64,000 nt of DNA from Flaccisagitta enflata (Eukaryota; Chaetognatha; Sagittoidea; Aphragmophora), in assembly GCA_965153355.1 (NCBI GenBank), contig OZ231128.1:38130001-38194000 (forward strand), read 5' to 3'. The number at the start of each line of letters is the position of its first letter. Positions within the stretch are counted from its first letter, which is position 1. Both the position numbers and the translations under genes were made by a program. The notes below the pieces were generated by a model. It worked only from the letters and a program-made list of their open reading frames with translations. It did not search any database and was not told the DNA's origin. Positions 1 to 11,657 of the stretch are shown here, piece by piece.

Positions 1-480
1 GTCGAAATTGTAGTGGAGGAGGAGGAGGAGGAGGAGGAGGAGGAGGAGGCTGCAAATCATGTAAATCTACAATATTGGCCAAGCTTTGATCATCAAAAAG
101 ATGGTATTTATCAATGAGATTGGTTTGAAATTAACCTTGTGGAACTGTTGAAGGGAGGAGGAGGAGGAGCGTGGGGGCAGCTGCAAGTCTTGTAAATCAT
201 AATATTGGCCAAAGCACAGTCATCTTAAAGATGATATTTACCAGAGATTGGTTTAATATGTTGTGGAACTGTTGAAGGGAGTAGGTGGAGGAGGAGGAGG
301 AGGAGGAGCAGGAGGAGGAGGAGGCGGTGGCGGCTGCAAATCATGTAAATCTATAATATTGGCCAAGCTTTGTACCTCTAAAAGATGATATTTACCACAG
401 GACATAGGTTTGAAAGTAACCTTGTGGAACTGTTGAAGGGAGGAGGAGGAGGAGGAGGAGAAGCAGCAAGAAGATGTCTG
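1..480. repeat. Minisatellite with GGA-rich core
   Basis: Degenerate tandem units of roughly 115-170 bp. Each has a GGA/GAG run, the phrase TGTAAATC, AATATTGGCCAA and the recurrent GTGGAACTGTTGAAGGGA near 139, 255 and 423. The array is cut by the window start. No gene is visible in it. Confidence 0.8.
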
Positions 481-589
481 AGTATATTTATATATGACTA
501 ATCATGGGCAAGATTTTTGGATACTTTTTATGAAAGTTTATGTAACTGTGCTATAAAATACTTTTAAAGCTTTTATCACCAATAGGGTA

Positions 590-1490
590 CCAAATTTACA
601 ATATTCAGCACATGTAGTCTTAAAGAGATACTCTCTATTGGCTAAAATACCTCTTTTCAGGGTCCTTAGGGGCTCTTGAAGCTCTTACCAGCTAAAAGTA
701 TTGCTTGCTAGAACCTATATTACAATAACAAGGTTAAAATTTACTGTAAACACCAAAAAAAAACATGATTAAAAACACGAAACCTGAAAAAATGGCCTCA
801 AAAATTTGCTTTTATGATTTCAAAGGGTCCCTGGGGCCCATTACACACAAAAATTTTGCTTGCTAGTACTTCTATCACATTATCAAAGATAGAATTTACA
901 TTACACAACAAAAAACCCATAATTATGAGCAAAATCATCATGCCCTAAAACTTAACTTATATGGTTCTAGGGGCCTGGGGCCCATAATATAATAATTTTT
1001 CTTGCCAGAACCACTATCACATTGCCAAGGCTTGAATTTACAGTAAACACTAAAAAAACCTGTGATTTTAAGAACTAAACCCTAGAAATAGCCTAAAAAA
1101 CCTACTTCTACGGTCTCTAGGGGCCCCTGGGGACCATAGCACCAAAAAATTTGGCTTGCTAGAACCTCTTTCACATTAGCAGAGATGAAACTTTAAGTAC
1201 ACAACAAAAGAATTATAATTATATACAAAAAAAAACAGAAAAAAGCTTCAACAACCTACTTTTACGGTCCCTAGAGGCCTCAAGGGCCCTCACCACCAAC
1301 AATTCTTTCTTGCTAGGGCCTCTATCACCTTTATAGGGTTGAAATCTTCTGCATAAACAACCCAGATAAGACATGATAATAGTCAAAAAACCCTGAAACC
1401 TACTTTTGAGGGCCCTTTGGGGCCTGGAGCCTATGGCTGGAGTGTTTGCTTGTTAGGGCATCTGAAGTACACTCTGGGTTGAACTGTGCA
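590..1490. repeat. Degenerate tandem repeat of about 150 bp
   Basis: Five to six diverged units spaced about 145-150 bp apart. Each carries GCTTGCTAGAAC or a variant (near 706, 856, 1006, 1160, 1310 and 1446) and a GGTCCCTAGGGGCCC-like block. It is AT-rich between these blocks and has no coding potential that I can see. Confidence 0.7.
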
Positions 1491-1499
1491 GAAAATTAG

Positions 1500-2474
1500 G
1501 TTAAACTATGAGGTTTTGAAAGGTTCGCCTAAAAGCCCACTGTGGAGCAGAAAGCGATTTCTTTTTACTTTAGTGTAAATTAGCCTAGAATGTTGTTATT
1601 TCCTCTCCTTTATCAAATATTTTTTTGCCAAATATAAACTGATGTCATTGGGTGAGCATAAATGCAATAAGAGCGCGCCTTTTCAAAGCTAATAGTGATT
1701 GCTGGAGAGACCAGGATGAAAAGGTCAAATAGTGACCACTCTGGTATGGGTATGGGACTAGGGCAGCAAGGGCGGGGCTTTACTTGTCGACGAGGGATCA
1801 TAGGTCGGTGGGGTATAGGGTGCCCAAGGAGTGGGCGTCGATTCCGGAGGGGCAGAGGGGGGATGGGTCTCTTGGGGCATTCAAGAGGAGGTCGAGGGCT
1901 GGGTTTCTGTCCCCTTATGCTTGGCTCCGGCGTCCGGGGGGCTGTGGGATCTGTCCTTGAGTTGAGGGTGACGTGGGCACGTGTCTCGGTGGTGTGATTC
2001 AATTGGTCTTGGAGAATTATCGTTGCTGTTAGTGGTTGGCTTCCATTGATTTTACGCAAAATGTGCGTTCTGCTTCGCTCGTGATACTGATTCTTAGTCC
2101 AGTCTCTTAAAGGAAGAAAAAGAAAGAACTCGGCGAATCTGGAAGAAGGTCTGAAAATTTCCTTAAAGTTTCCACCTAAATATGTGATCTTTTACATTCT
2201 TCGCCATTGTATTGAATTTTTTGAAATATTGTCATTGAATCTATTGCTAGAGGCCATGCCTATGCGATTTACCATGTTCTACCTTTTCATTTGCAGAGCA
2301 CATCCTCAATTTTTTTTGCGGATTTTAGGCTGAAATGTTCTCAGCGCGTCCTTTAAATCTTTTTTTTTAACTTCTGTAAAGCGGATGAGATGTAGATTTC
2401 AATAACCAGGTTTTTTTTTCACCTAAAATGATGTAATAATCAGTTAGTATACAGATAAAACATATTCGATTTGT
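1500..2474. other. Intergenic; GC-rich patch, no gene recognised
   Basis: A GC-rich island at about 1690-2000 stands out from AT-rich surroundings and is open in more than one frame (a 148-codon frame on the minus strand, 100 codons on plus). The translations are Pro/Arg-rich and match no family I know, so I do not call a gene. The rest is featureless. Confidence 0.4.
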
Positions 2475-2598
2475 AACAAGGCCGGATACACGGCAATCCA
2501 GTCGCGGACGGTTGGGCAGGAGCAGTAATGCAAAAACTGCTCGGAATTCAAAAATGTGACGGACGGACGGACGGACCTACCGACGTACCGACTGACCC
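2475..2598 (+). mobile_element. Helentron-like element, 3' truncated
   Basis: Starts AACAAGGCCGGATACACGGC and continues with the GGTTGGGCAGGAGCAGTAATGC block shared with the copies at 22556 and 47154. It then has a GACG tetranucleotide tract. The terminal hairpin and CTAAAAA are missing; the copy runs into hAT MITE sequence at about 2600. Confidence 0.7.
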
Positions 2599-2599
2599 C

Positions 2600-2886
2600 G
2601 TGGAGGGGGGGGGGAATCAAAGGGTTTGGGTATGGGGAAGGAAATCAAAGGGGGAAAAAGAGAAAAAAAAGGAAAATTGGCGGAAAATGTAACTTTTGGC
2701 AGTACAAAATCATAAATACTGATTAGTAAAACACAATCTAACACTATTTAAAGCTTAACTACACCGTTTCAGTGCCTTATGGGGAAGGAAATCATAGATT
2801 TTAAAATGCAACGCGACGCGTCGCAGGGAAGAAAATCAAAGGCAGGGGGGGGGGAATCAAAAGCGACTTAATTATGTACACCCCTG
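2600..2886 (-). mobile_element. hAT-type MITE, one end lost
   Basis: Its GGGGGGAATCAAAGG blocks and right terminus TACACCCCTG match, in reverse orientation, the complete MITE at 36774-37062. The left terminus is missing where it abuts the Helentron-like fragment. The family call comes from the complete copy, which has an 8-bp target duplication. Confidence 0.6.
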
Positions 2887-2995
2887 GAAATAATTTTAAA
2901 AATTTCACTCATTAAAACACGTACTCTCTGTTTACATCATTCCGTCTGTGTATGCATTGTTTTTTTGTTTTTTTCAGGCCGTTTGTTACTTTTCT

Positions 2996-3184
<189 letters not shown>

Positions 3185-3668
3185 CATTCCCCTCATATAC
3201 CCCCAAATGCCCCGACCCCAGTCTTTCCCCCTTCTCCTAACATATTTTCGACTCCATCGTTCGAGCGATACATCGAAATTCGATTAACTCTGGCTTGTTT
3301 TTGAAATTTTTACCATCTACTTTTCACTCTTTCGATCTGCCTCGCCTCATACGAAAAAAAAAAAAAATTAAGAAAATAATTAAAAAATGAGTATAAATCA
3401 AAAGCAGATTGATGGATCACGTCAAGGGTGATTGTAGAAGTTGTAACCTCGCACGGCGTAGAATTTCCCCGTAAAACTCTTGTTGCCGTTGGAGAACGAT
3501 CATCGGACACCATTTCCCGAAATCGCTTTACTAATTTGACTTAGATTTATACAAGAAATTTGGATGACTTCTCTATGCAGCTGCAAGAGTAGGACACAGG
3601 AGTGAGAAAAGGTTTGACATGCAGTGCAAATACAAATTCATTTATCTGCACTCATTAGATAGGGAAAA

Positions 3669-3713
<45 letters not shown>

Positions 3714-3816
3714 GACAGTCAAGCAAATAGACAGCCAACGATAGAAAGAAACATTCATCAAGGGGTAAGGACACAACTAATTAGAGATGGATCAGGACAT
3801 TGACATAGAAAAAGAA

Positions 3817-4694
3817 GTGACGCGGGGTCACAATATCGTTGCGGACGGGTGGGGGCGCCCAACCCCCATCTCAGTTTTCAACTCGTGTCCACGGACCAAC
3901 GAACAAAGCCTCTCATACAGCATGTTTTTTCTGAACTGATACGAATGAAAATCTTATAACTTTGGGATGGAGCAAGATATTCAAAATCCGAAAAAAACGC
4001 AAGATAGATCTTGGTCTGCAGATTTTTTATCTTAAAAGGAATGATCCATCAGTTTAAAAAAGTAAGTCCCCACTTTATGTAAATCAAAATGTTCATTTCT
4101 CAAATAGTGTAAATTCTCAAAAGCATCTCTTAAGTACATCATGTTAAATTCATGCTAGATCTCTATAGATCAAGCTAAAACTCCAGGAGTGGTCTTAAAT
4201 GCAAGAAAACTAATCATAGATGCTCATTCTGCCTCATCATTGTGACAGAATTACCAATTTTAAGTTCAGAGTCACAAATTAATCATTTTTTCTCTAAAAT
4301 GTGCAAAAAAACACATTTTTTGGTGCAAAATGTTGATGATAATTGAGCCACTTGTGTTTTTAATTCAAATTGGAGGAATAAGTCAATTCAATTTGTTCAC
4401 TACAGCGTCTTGGATCAAAATCAGGATAATAGATACAAAGTTGTGATGATTTTATAAGAATTTTGCTTATGAATTTGGCAATTTTCTTTAAAAACACTGA
4501 CTCAGCTTGTTATTACATGATGGTTACACCATTTTATGATAAACCATAAGAAAAGAACATGAAAAATCTGCAAACCAATATCTATCTAGCACTTTTTTCG
4601 GATTTTGAATATCTTGTTCCATCCCAAAGTTATGAGATTTTCATTCGTATCAGTTCAGAAAAAACATACTGTAGAGTTGCGTGTCCGCAATAAA
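3817..4694 (+). mobile_element. Helentron-like element, subfamily B, split by a MITE
   Basis: Begins GTGACGCGGGGTCAC (a small hairpin) and ends GAGTTGCGTGTCCGCAA, like the uninterrupted copy at 7416-7644. The element is divided by a 754-bp insertion at the TA of its CTCATAGAG-like segment. A (GACC)n tract lies before the insertion. Confidence 0.75.
3918..4671. mobile_element. Tc1/mariner-like MITE with TA duplication
   Basis: Inverted terminal repeats of about 107 bp (3918-4030 and 4558-4671). The outer ends are CAGCATG...CATACTG, flanked by TA at 3916-3917 and 4672-4673. Removing it and one TA restores the sequence of the intact subfamily B copy at 7416, an empty-site proof of the insertion. 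No transposase is visible. Confidence 0.85.
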
Positions 4695-5640
4695 GAGAAG
4701 GAGAATCGTCAGTAAATGATCGTTGGACTAGATGAAATAACAGAAATAATTGACAGGCGTCCAGAAACCAGACGCAGACCGATAGAAAGTAAACAAATAC
4801 CTAAAAAATGATCTGAAATTAGGTGATGTAATATCGTCGATAAAATGGTCTAGTCTGAAGACCGTTAATAATGGCCGGGTTAGGCAGAATTCGAGGAGAT
4901 TCATGATATAATGATTCAATCGCTCGCCAAACGCTAAGCTAGAAAAACCCATGCACTAAGGGCGTTTTTTTAGTAATATGGCGAATAAACAATGAATTTT
5001 ATATTTCAATTTTTGATTGATAGATCTATATACAGGTCTTATGGAAAGTGATCCACACCAGTTTTGAACAATTCTTTATCTTGTATTGCCCAGAAAGTTA
5101 CTTTTAGTAATGTTTTCCTCTTTATATCATTACTGAGACAGAAAAAAAATCCATTGCCGCCTTTTGCCATGGAAAGACTAGGCTCTATCTGTAGCTATGG
5201 CAATAACGATTCTAGGTTCAAAATCTGAAGATACACTTTTTATCACTTTAGGAGTTATAGCACATGGAAAATAGTTGCAATATCTGCTCATTGCATTATG
5301 GAAATCCATCATCGCATCTTTCATCGCTTTTTTCCCTTAAAAAACGGGACCAAAATGCAGCTGAGCAACAGCAGAGACAGCTGAGTGGCAGGAGAAGCTG
5401 CAGGGGAGTGAGAGTTTTTTGTTTTCATTGCACTTTCTGGCAATTAAAAGAGGTGGCCTCTATGTACAAAAATGTAAACCATTGCTCTCACAGACTCCAG
5501 CCAGATGGTACAGACGGGTGAGCATGCCCTATTTTCCAGTGTGCCATGGGAACTCGAACTGGGCCGGGGTCGCGGGGAAGTTAGATTATTAGATTATGAT
5601 TGTGAACCTTGGGCTGAGGCGGTAGACATGGAGTACAGAT
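4695..5640. other. Intergenic, no feature recognised
   Basis: AT-rich unique-looking sequence. The longest open frames are under 90 codons and resemble no known protein. I see no tRNA, promoter or repeat boundary. Confidence 0.5.
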
Positions 5641-5661
5641 GAGCTTCACTACAGTGAATGT

Positions 5662-6250
5662 CAAGGAACTAGTCACTAGACAATAGCATAACAAGAGTTC
5701 ATGCAAAGTCCTAGGAAAGTTCTCTATCAGAGGGATATGACTCAAAATCATATACACAGATAAACCACAACAAAAATTTGGTCCTGGGACCTCTAAAAAT
5801 TGCTGCCGCCACCCCCCTCATATCCCATAGAAAATGTACAGGGGGGGGGTTTGCCTATGTTTCATAATGGGAAATGGGGCTGGTGGCGGCGCCAATTTAT
5901 AGGGGTACCAGGGCTGAATTTTTCTCATGGACCATTTGTATGATTTTGGGCCATATCCCTTTGATACTATCTTCGCCGAAAGAAACGCAGCAGTTATAGA
6001 AATAGCATCAACTTTGGAAGGATGCTGCTCTTAAACGAATAAAGCTACAGTTCCCAGATTGGTCCCATTTTAAAGATTTAAAGGAGGGCTTTAAAATGGG
6101 ACCAATCCGGGGTCTGTAGCTTTACTCGTTTAGGAGCATTATTCTTCCAAAGTTTATGTTATTTCTATAACTGCTGCGTTTCTTTCGGCGAAGATAGTAG
6201 AGAACTTTTCTATGACATCGCATAAATTATTGTTAGGCTACTAGACAAAC
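5662..6250. mobile_element. Foldback element
   Basis: A long imperfect inverted repeat. The inner arms (about 5964-6075 and 6088-6202) match almost base for base around a centre at about 6085. They carry CTTCGCCGAAAGAAACG on the left and its complement on the right. An outer, weaker pair joins AGTTCTCTATC near 5715 to GATAGTAGAGAACTT near 6195, and TCACTAGACAATAG to its counterpart near 6235. No open frame. Class unknown; no clear target duplication found. Confidence 0.7.
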
Positions 6251-6354
6251 TCATGCCCTACAGCGAAGCTGTCTTTTTGTCAATAAAGAAATGACTGAAC
6301 TTCTGTTAGGGCCTCATTAGTGGGTGAGCTTTAGCGAGGTTTGATTGTTACTAA

Positions 6355-6545
6355 AACAAGGCCAGAAACACGGCTACCCTAGTCGCGTGCCGGTGGGCAG
6401 GGGCAGTGATGGAGAAGGTCACGGGGCTTTAGTGCAGGAGCAGTGAGCTCAAAACGCTCAAAAACGCCGAAAAAGAAAAATGGGGCCCGACGGACGGACG
6501 GACGGACATGGCGGGATGTAGAGTCGCATATCACGTGGCTAAAAA
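6355..6545 (+). mobile_element. Helentron-like element, complete
   Basis: Starts AACAAGGCC, then AGTCGCGTGCCGGTGGGCAG and a GGACGGAC tract. It ends in a degenerate hairpin (GTCGCATATCACGTGGC) followed by TAAAAA. 191 bp, non-coding. Confidence 0.75.
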
Positions 6546-6639
6546 GAATCATGATCCATAATTGTAAACCAAGTCTCCTCTTTTATCCCCATATCACTTT
6601 CTTAAATGAAAGGGACAAAAATGCGCCTGTCTCACGATG

Positions 6640-7147
6640 AAATTGTCATCATTCAGCGTGTGTATGCAAATTGGCGACAATCTAACAGCTAGTGTCCTTT
6701 TTTCGCGTTTTTGGGTGGTTTTTGCCTCACTGCTCCTGCCCAAATCCATGATTAGCCGTTTTTATCACTGCCCCTGCCCACTCACATGCGAATTGGGTAG
6801 TCGTGTATTCAGCCTTTTTCATACGGAGTCATGTTTTTTTTTTTTATGTGTGCGTGAAAATATTATGGTGGTCTCGCGAATTTGAATGAAGAAAAGATTT
6901 TGATATTTTAACTCGCTTGCTAAGCGGATTTATAAGAGGGTGCGTCCTTTGGTAGATCTGTCGGTCTGTCCGTAATGCGAAAATTTGGATGACGCGAAAT
7001 TGGCTGGGAAAGCGATTTCTGATCATTACTGCCCCTGCCCTGCCACATTACAGCTCCCGCCCACTTTCATACTGCCCCTGCCCACCTGCATTACTGCCCC
7101 TGCCCACCCGCAATCGACTACTTTTTGGCCGTGTATCCGGCCTTGTT
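6640..7147 (-). mobile_element. Two adjacent Helentron-like fragments, reverse orientation
   Basis: The first (about 6640-6830) has CTGCCCCTGCCCACTCACATGCG and ends near CAGCC. The second (about 6930-7147) has repeated CTGCCCCTGCCCAC blocks and the terminal GTATCCGGCCTTGTT. Both lack the hairpin end. Subfamily boundaries are approximate. Confidence 0.6.
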
Positions 7148-7415
7148 TTAAAATTTTACGATAAAACAAGATGGAACTTTAAAAGTTTAATGAGGGCAGC
7201 ATATGAGATATGACAACATCTTTTCTGATTTCAGAAGCGACCGGGCGATAAATCCTCAATCCTTTCTCCGAGATTTGGCTGGATACAAATGATTTGCACC
7301 CAACAATCAGATGATAGCAATAAGACAAGTAAAAGAATAAGATGGGTGAATACGCAAGGATAGAAGATGGGGAAAATTTTGGTTAAGATGATTTAAAAAG
7401 AGGCAAGAAAATAGA

Positions 7416-7644
7416 GTGACGCGGGGTCACAATATCGTTGCGGACGGGTGGGCAGGGGCACTCAACCCCCATCCACACCCCAAGTCCCCCACTCTCATAC
7501 ACAAAATGCATCAAATTAGACTAATACACTCGTTTTCGCACTTTTTGACTCTTGTTCACGGACGGATGGACCGATGGATAGACGGACCGATGGACGGACG
7601 GACGGACAAAGCCTCTTATAGAGTTGCGTGTCCGCAACTAAAAA
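7416..7644 (+). mobile_element. Helentron-like element, subfamily B, complete
   Basis: Starts GTGACGCGGGGTCAC, carries GCGGACGGGTGGGCAGGGGC and a GACGGACC tetranucleotide tract. It ends in the hairpin GTTGCGTGTCCGCAAC plus TAAAAA. The stem differs from the GTCGCG...CGCGAC stem of other copies by a paired change. Serves as the empty-site reference for 3817-4694. Confidence 0.8.
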
Positions 7645-7761
7645 GGTTATAGCATCATTTGACTTTTGTAACCAAACTTCCAACAAATGCCATTATTCAT
7701 CCATCTATCATTTTGTTTCTTTCGGTTGAAGGGATGGTTATTCTAAGCCATCGGAGCGTCC

Positions 7762-7893
7762 TTTTTAGGTGCGACAAAGCACCTCTATAACTGGCTGTGT
7801 CCGTCGGTTGGTTGGTTGGTTGGTTGGTTGGTCGGGAAACGCATTCGTTTGACGATCCACACGTCGCACCTTATTGGCCTACTTGGCCTTGTT
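7762..7893 (-). mobile_element. Helentron-like element, variant hairpin
   Basis: In reverse orientation: TTTTTAGGTGCGACAAAGCACCT (the hairpin end), a (GGTT)n tract and terminal GGCCTTGTT. The stem AGGTGC/GCACCT shares no sequence with the GTCGCG stem, yet position and flanking TTTTTAG are conserved. Confidence 0.75.
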
Positions 7894-7899
7894 TTTGTA

Positions 7900-9120
7900 A
7901 CCCTCTTTGACTAATAAATGTCGTTATTTATCCGTGTCGCATTCTTTCTTTATATGTCATTGTCCCTATGAGCCAGCTTATTTGACGATCCGTCGATCGG
8001 TAACAAAAAACGCTTACGTGCAAATTTTCCGCACGACGTTTTCCTCACAAAAAGTCCGATCGAGCAATGATGCGTCCAGACTTATCTCTGCGTGTATTCA
8101 ATTATGCGCTTCACTTGTGAAGCATGAGAGACAGATATACAGAAACAGAAACCAGGCTATGCTATACAAGAAGAGGAAAGATCACTTTTTCCCTATGATC
8201 GGGAAAAAAATCAGAACTCTCTACAACAAATGTTTTTCAAGTTATGATTTTTTTAATCTTTTTTTTAAGAGAAATTTTGATTGAATTTTTAAAATTTTTT
8301 CCGATTTCTAATAGGATCAATAGAGGCAAATGTCAAGAAACGGCAAGTGAGCAGGGGTAGAACTAGCCATTTTTTTAATGATTCAAATTCAACAAAACTA
8401 TACATTACTGTATAGCTTATGAAGTTACATATACAAATCCATAGAAGAATTTTGTTAACTGAGCTCATTTTTCATGCAAATTAAGCTTAATTAGACAGAT
8501 TTTGTACACAAAAAAATACAAAATTAAGCATATTGTAGCAAAAAATCAATATGAGAATATTTTTTACCTAAATTATGTTTAAACGCAATAGTATGAGGGT
8601 GTTTCATGAAAAAAAATCGAAATTTCATGAATTTTCAAAAAATCTCTATAAGCACCATTTTTGGTTGGTTGGGCAGTGCTGTATAAATTTGTTCGGCCAA
8701 GCTCTTCTTCTTACTAGTAATGTAGATACTCTTCAACAACTTTCATGCAAAATTTCAGCCAAATCATTCAAAAGTTATGCCACTTTTTCGTTTTTTCATC
8801 TGGTAGGTTGGTTGGGCTGGTTGGGCCGGTTGGACTCATCTTCAGAAGACCAACTTTTTTGGCCTGATCTCTCTTGGTAAAGTCTGTTTTTCCGAAAAAA
8901 ATCATGGGTGTAGCTCTAAGGGTTCAGGAGATATGGACATTTTTATAAATTGAACAAATTGATTTTTTTTCCTTCAAAGTCCGCAAAATCTTTACTTCCG
9001 CTAAGAACAAAATAACTACGAAGATCGTCCAACGAGCGTATCAATTCTGTTCACACTTCAGGAATGACGAAATGTAAAATTTCATTGTAACTGAACGCCT
9101 GGGAGGTAAGGCCTCAAATT
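7900..9120. other. Intergenic, no gene recognised
   Basis: AT-rich with two frames of 101-125 codons whose translations match nothing I recognise and lack splice-bounded exon character. Contains several TTGGTTGGGCNG stretches (about 8660-8840) that may be eroded repeat. Confidence 0.4.
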
Positions 9121-9121
9121 C

Positions 9122-9287
9122 TCAGGGTGCGTCTGCATTCACCATCTTATTTGGATATTTTATCTGGATATCAATATCCGAATATTCTACATAGTGAATT
9201 TACAAGATTTACCACATGAAATATCCGGATATTAATACCCAAATAAAATATCCGAACAATCTGATTAATGCAGACAAACCTTCAGTG
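9122..9287. mobile_element. Small MITE or hairpin element
   Basis: About 165 bp with complementary ends (GTCTGCATTCA and TTAATGCAGAC) and internally paired TATTTGGATATTTTATC / AAATAAAATATCCGA. Would fold into one long hairpin. No target duplication could be fixed. Confidence 0.6.
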
Positions 9288-9436
9288 TAGACTCAAAATT
9301 TCACGCTCTTTCACGTAGTGTGGTCAGATTTCATGTAAGATGTGTCATTTCCACGCCATAGTGGCATATCTTAAGCGTTAGGTATGCGTTAGAAACAAAT
9401 TTGGGGGTGTGCGCGAATTGATACGCTCCAAGATTA

Positions 9437-9828
9437 TTTTTAGTCGCGTGCACGCGACTCTACACCCCGCTTTGTCGGTCCGTCCGTCGGTCCGTCCGTC
9501 CGTCCGTCCGTCCGTCCGTCGGTCCGTCCGTCACACTTTACTTTTTTTGTAATAAAGCGTCAACTCTTAGGTCATTTTAAGTCTTTTTTAGTCATTAATA
9601 GTTATTCTAAGTCATTTTGAGTCATTCTAAGTCATTTTAAGTTATTCAAAGTCATTTTAAGTTATTTTAAGTCATTTTTGGTCGTTAGGTTTTTTAGACA
9701 TTTAAAGTCCTTTTTGGACATTTTAAGTCATTCTAAGTCGTTCTAAGTCATTCTAAGTCATTTTAAGTCATTCTAAGTCCTTCTTACCCTGTAAATCTCG
9801 CACGCGACTTATAGGTGTTGGCCTTGTT
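9437..9828 (-). mobile_element. Helentron-like element with GTCATTTTAA repeats, complete
   Basis: Reverse orientation: TTTTTAGTCGCGTGCACGCGAC, then CTCTACACCCCGCTTTGTC, a (GTCC)n tract, about 240 bp of degenerate 10-bp repeats (AAGTCATTTT) and ATAGGTGTTGGCCTTGTT. Both family ends are present, so it is the simplest full copy with an internal minisatellite. Confidence 0.85.
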
Positions 9829-9829
9829 A

Positions 9830-10598
9830 TTTCTCTGCTTAGGATCAACCCAATAACATGAAAATGAAGGGGAACGACCCTCAAGTAGTTGTCCATCGAA
9901 TGGCAAAAGAAAAAATGCTTAATGTTTAAGAAAAAGGAGGTTAAAAAAAAATAAATATCATGGTATTCAGCCTTGAGAGAAAAAAAGCAAAAAAATTGAG
10001 CAGGGTTGAAATTGAATTATATGCCAATTTTTGGTAACTTATAGTTTGCTTACTAAGTTGATTTTTTTTGTGTATCCTATGGGACTACTACTAGTTGATG
10101 AAAACTCATAAAATCATAGGAAAAGACATTTCTTGATTGGTTTTGCTTGCTGTTTTCTACTGGAGACAGAATGGAGACAAGCCAAAAAAAGCTCTTTGAC
10201 CAAATTTTTAGACCCCCTAAGGGTAGGGAGGGTCACAAAAAATGGTTTGAAATTGTGCATTGGGTAGTCATGAATGTCTTTGAACCATTTAATCCGCATA
10301 TAATGATGATCAGAAGCTTGTGCTAATGTAGATTAGTGGAAAGTCGGGCCCTCCTGCTTGCTGTGGAACCGTGACATTTGCCTAGAGTATATCGATACAT
10401 ATTTGAGCATGCAAATACAAAAAAACCTTTGTTTGAGCTTAGCTGCTCATCTGTGAAGGTGCTTTTGAGTATTTTAGCTTTTTAGCTTTTTTTAGCTCAT
10501 TTAGCCTATTTAGCTCATTTAGCTTATTCAGCTTTGTGAAGTTTTCCCTGTGACAACAGTTGCTGTAAGTGGAGGATAGTTGAGAGGCAGACCAAAAA
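9830..10598. other. Intergenic with a dispersed repeat copy
   Basis: No gene seen. The segment at about 10380-10590 (GAGCATGCAAATACA, then repeated TTTAGCTCATTTAGC) is a reverse copy of the roughly 140-bp repeat tandemly arrayed at 63500-63930. Confidence 0.5.
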
Positions 10599-11290
10599 AA
10601 AAACAAGGCCAGTCGCGTGCGGTTGTTAAGACCATAAGACCAAAACACTAGAAGATTAAAAGACTAAAAGACTAAAAGACTAAAAGACCAAAATACTAAA
10701 AGACTAAATTGTCTTGGAATAACTTAAGATGACTTAAAATTACTGAAAATGACTAAAAATGACTTAAAATGACGTAAAATGAAAAAAAAAAGATAAGTGG
10801 GACGGTTGGGAGTGTCAATATGCAAAAGGTTTTTTGATCAGATTGTCATAATCAATGACTGTTGGGACATTGATTCTAGGACACTTACCGTTTTTCTTTT
10901 TCCAAATTTCATTCATCTTCCGTTTTTATCTAAATCCCCATTTAGCCCCTAATTTGTATATTGTAATGCAGCTGGTTTTGCACCTGGATTATTGATGATA
11001 AGGAAAAAAATCAGAACAAATTTGCTCTCTTATTCCTTATACTATGAGCAAGGCTAACACCTTACAGTCGCGTGCGGTTGTTAAAACCACAAGAGTATAG
11101 GACTAAAAGACTACTTAAAATGACTTAAAATGACGTAAAACGACGAAAAAAAAGCTAAGCGTGACCGACGGACCGACAGACAGACAGAGCGGGTCATAGA
11201 GTCTAAAAACAAAACTAAAAACTAAAAACTAAAAACTAAAAACTAAAAACTAAAAACTAAAAACTAAAAACTAAAAACAAAACTAAAACA
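10599..11290 (+). mobile_element. Two degraded Helentron-like copies and a (CTAAAAA)n tract
   Basis: AACAAGGCCAGTCGCGTGCGG at 10599 is followed by ACTAAAAG repeats and fades near 10812. A second copy runs from AAGGCTAACACC at about 11052 through GACCGACGGACC to GAGTCTAAAAAC at about 11205. It is followed by a tandem CTAAAAA array to 11290, apparently grown from the terminal CTAAAAA. Non-coding. Confidence 0.6.
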
Positions 11291-11657
11291 GATAGATGAT
11301 CAAACAGAAACACAGAAAAAATGACAAAAAATACTGCAGGGACTGAGGATAAAAACTTGCTGAAGAGCGGCCAACATTGAGTTTTTTCCAAACGGCGATA
11401 GTCGCCATTACTGGCACATTTCTCTTTGTCTACTGTTTAGCATCGGAAAACCGACGAATTTTACAGCGACTCTTAGGGTTTGGTCCATGACAAACAACAG
11501 CTGCGGTTTTTCTAAATGCGCTTAAAAATGCTTAAGAATAAACCCAGTATTGAAAATGGTTGATTTTCAATGCCTTTGAAAAAGAATACGCAAACGGACA
11601 GACCGACGGGCCGGGCAGACCCTATCATAGAGCTGTGTTCCTAACGAACCCATCAAA

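Noticed and set aside
9477-9535. CRISPR-like array of GTCC units
   Set aside because: Tetranucleotide microsatellite without spacers in a eukaryotic transposon.
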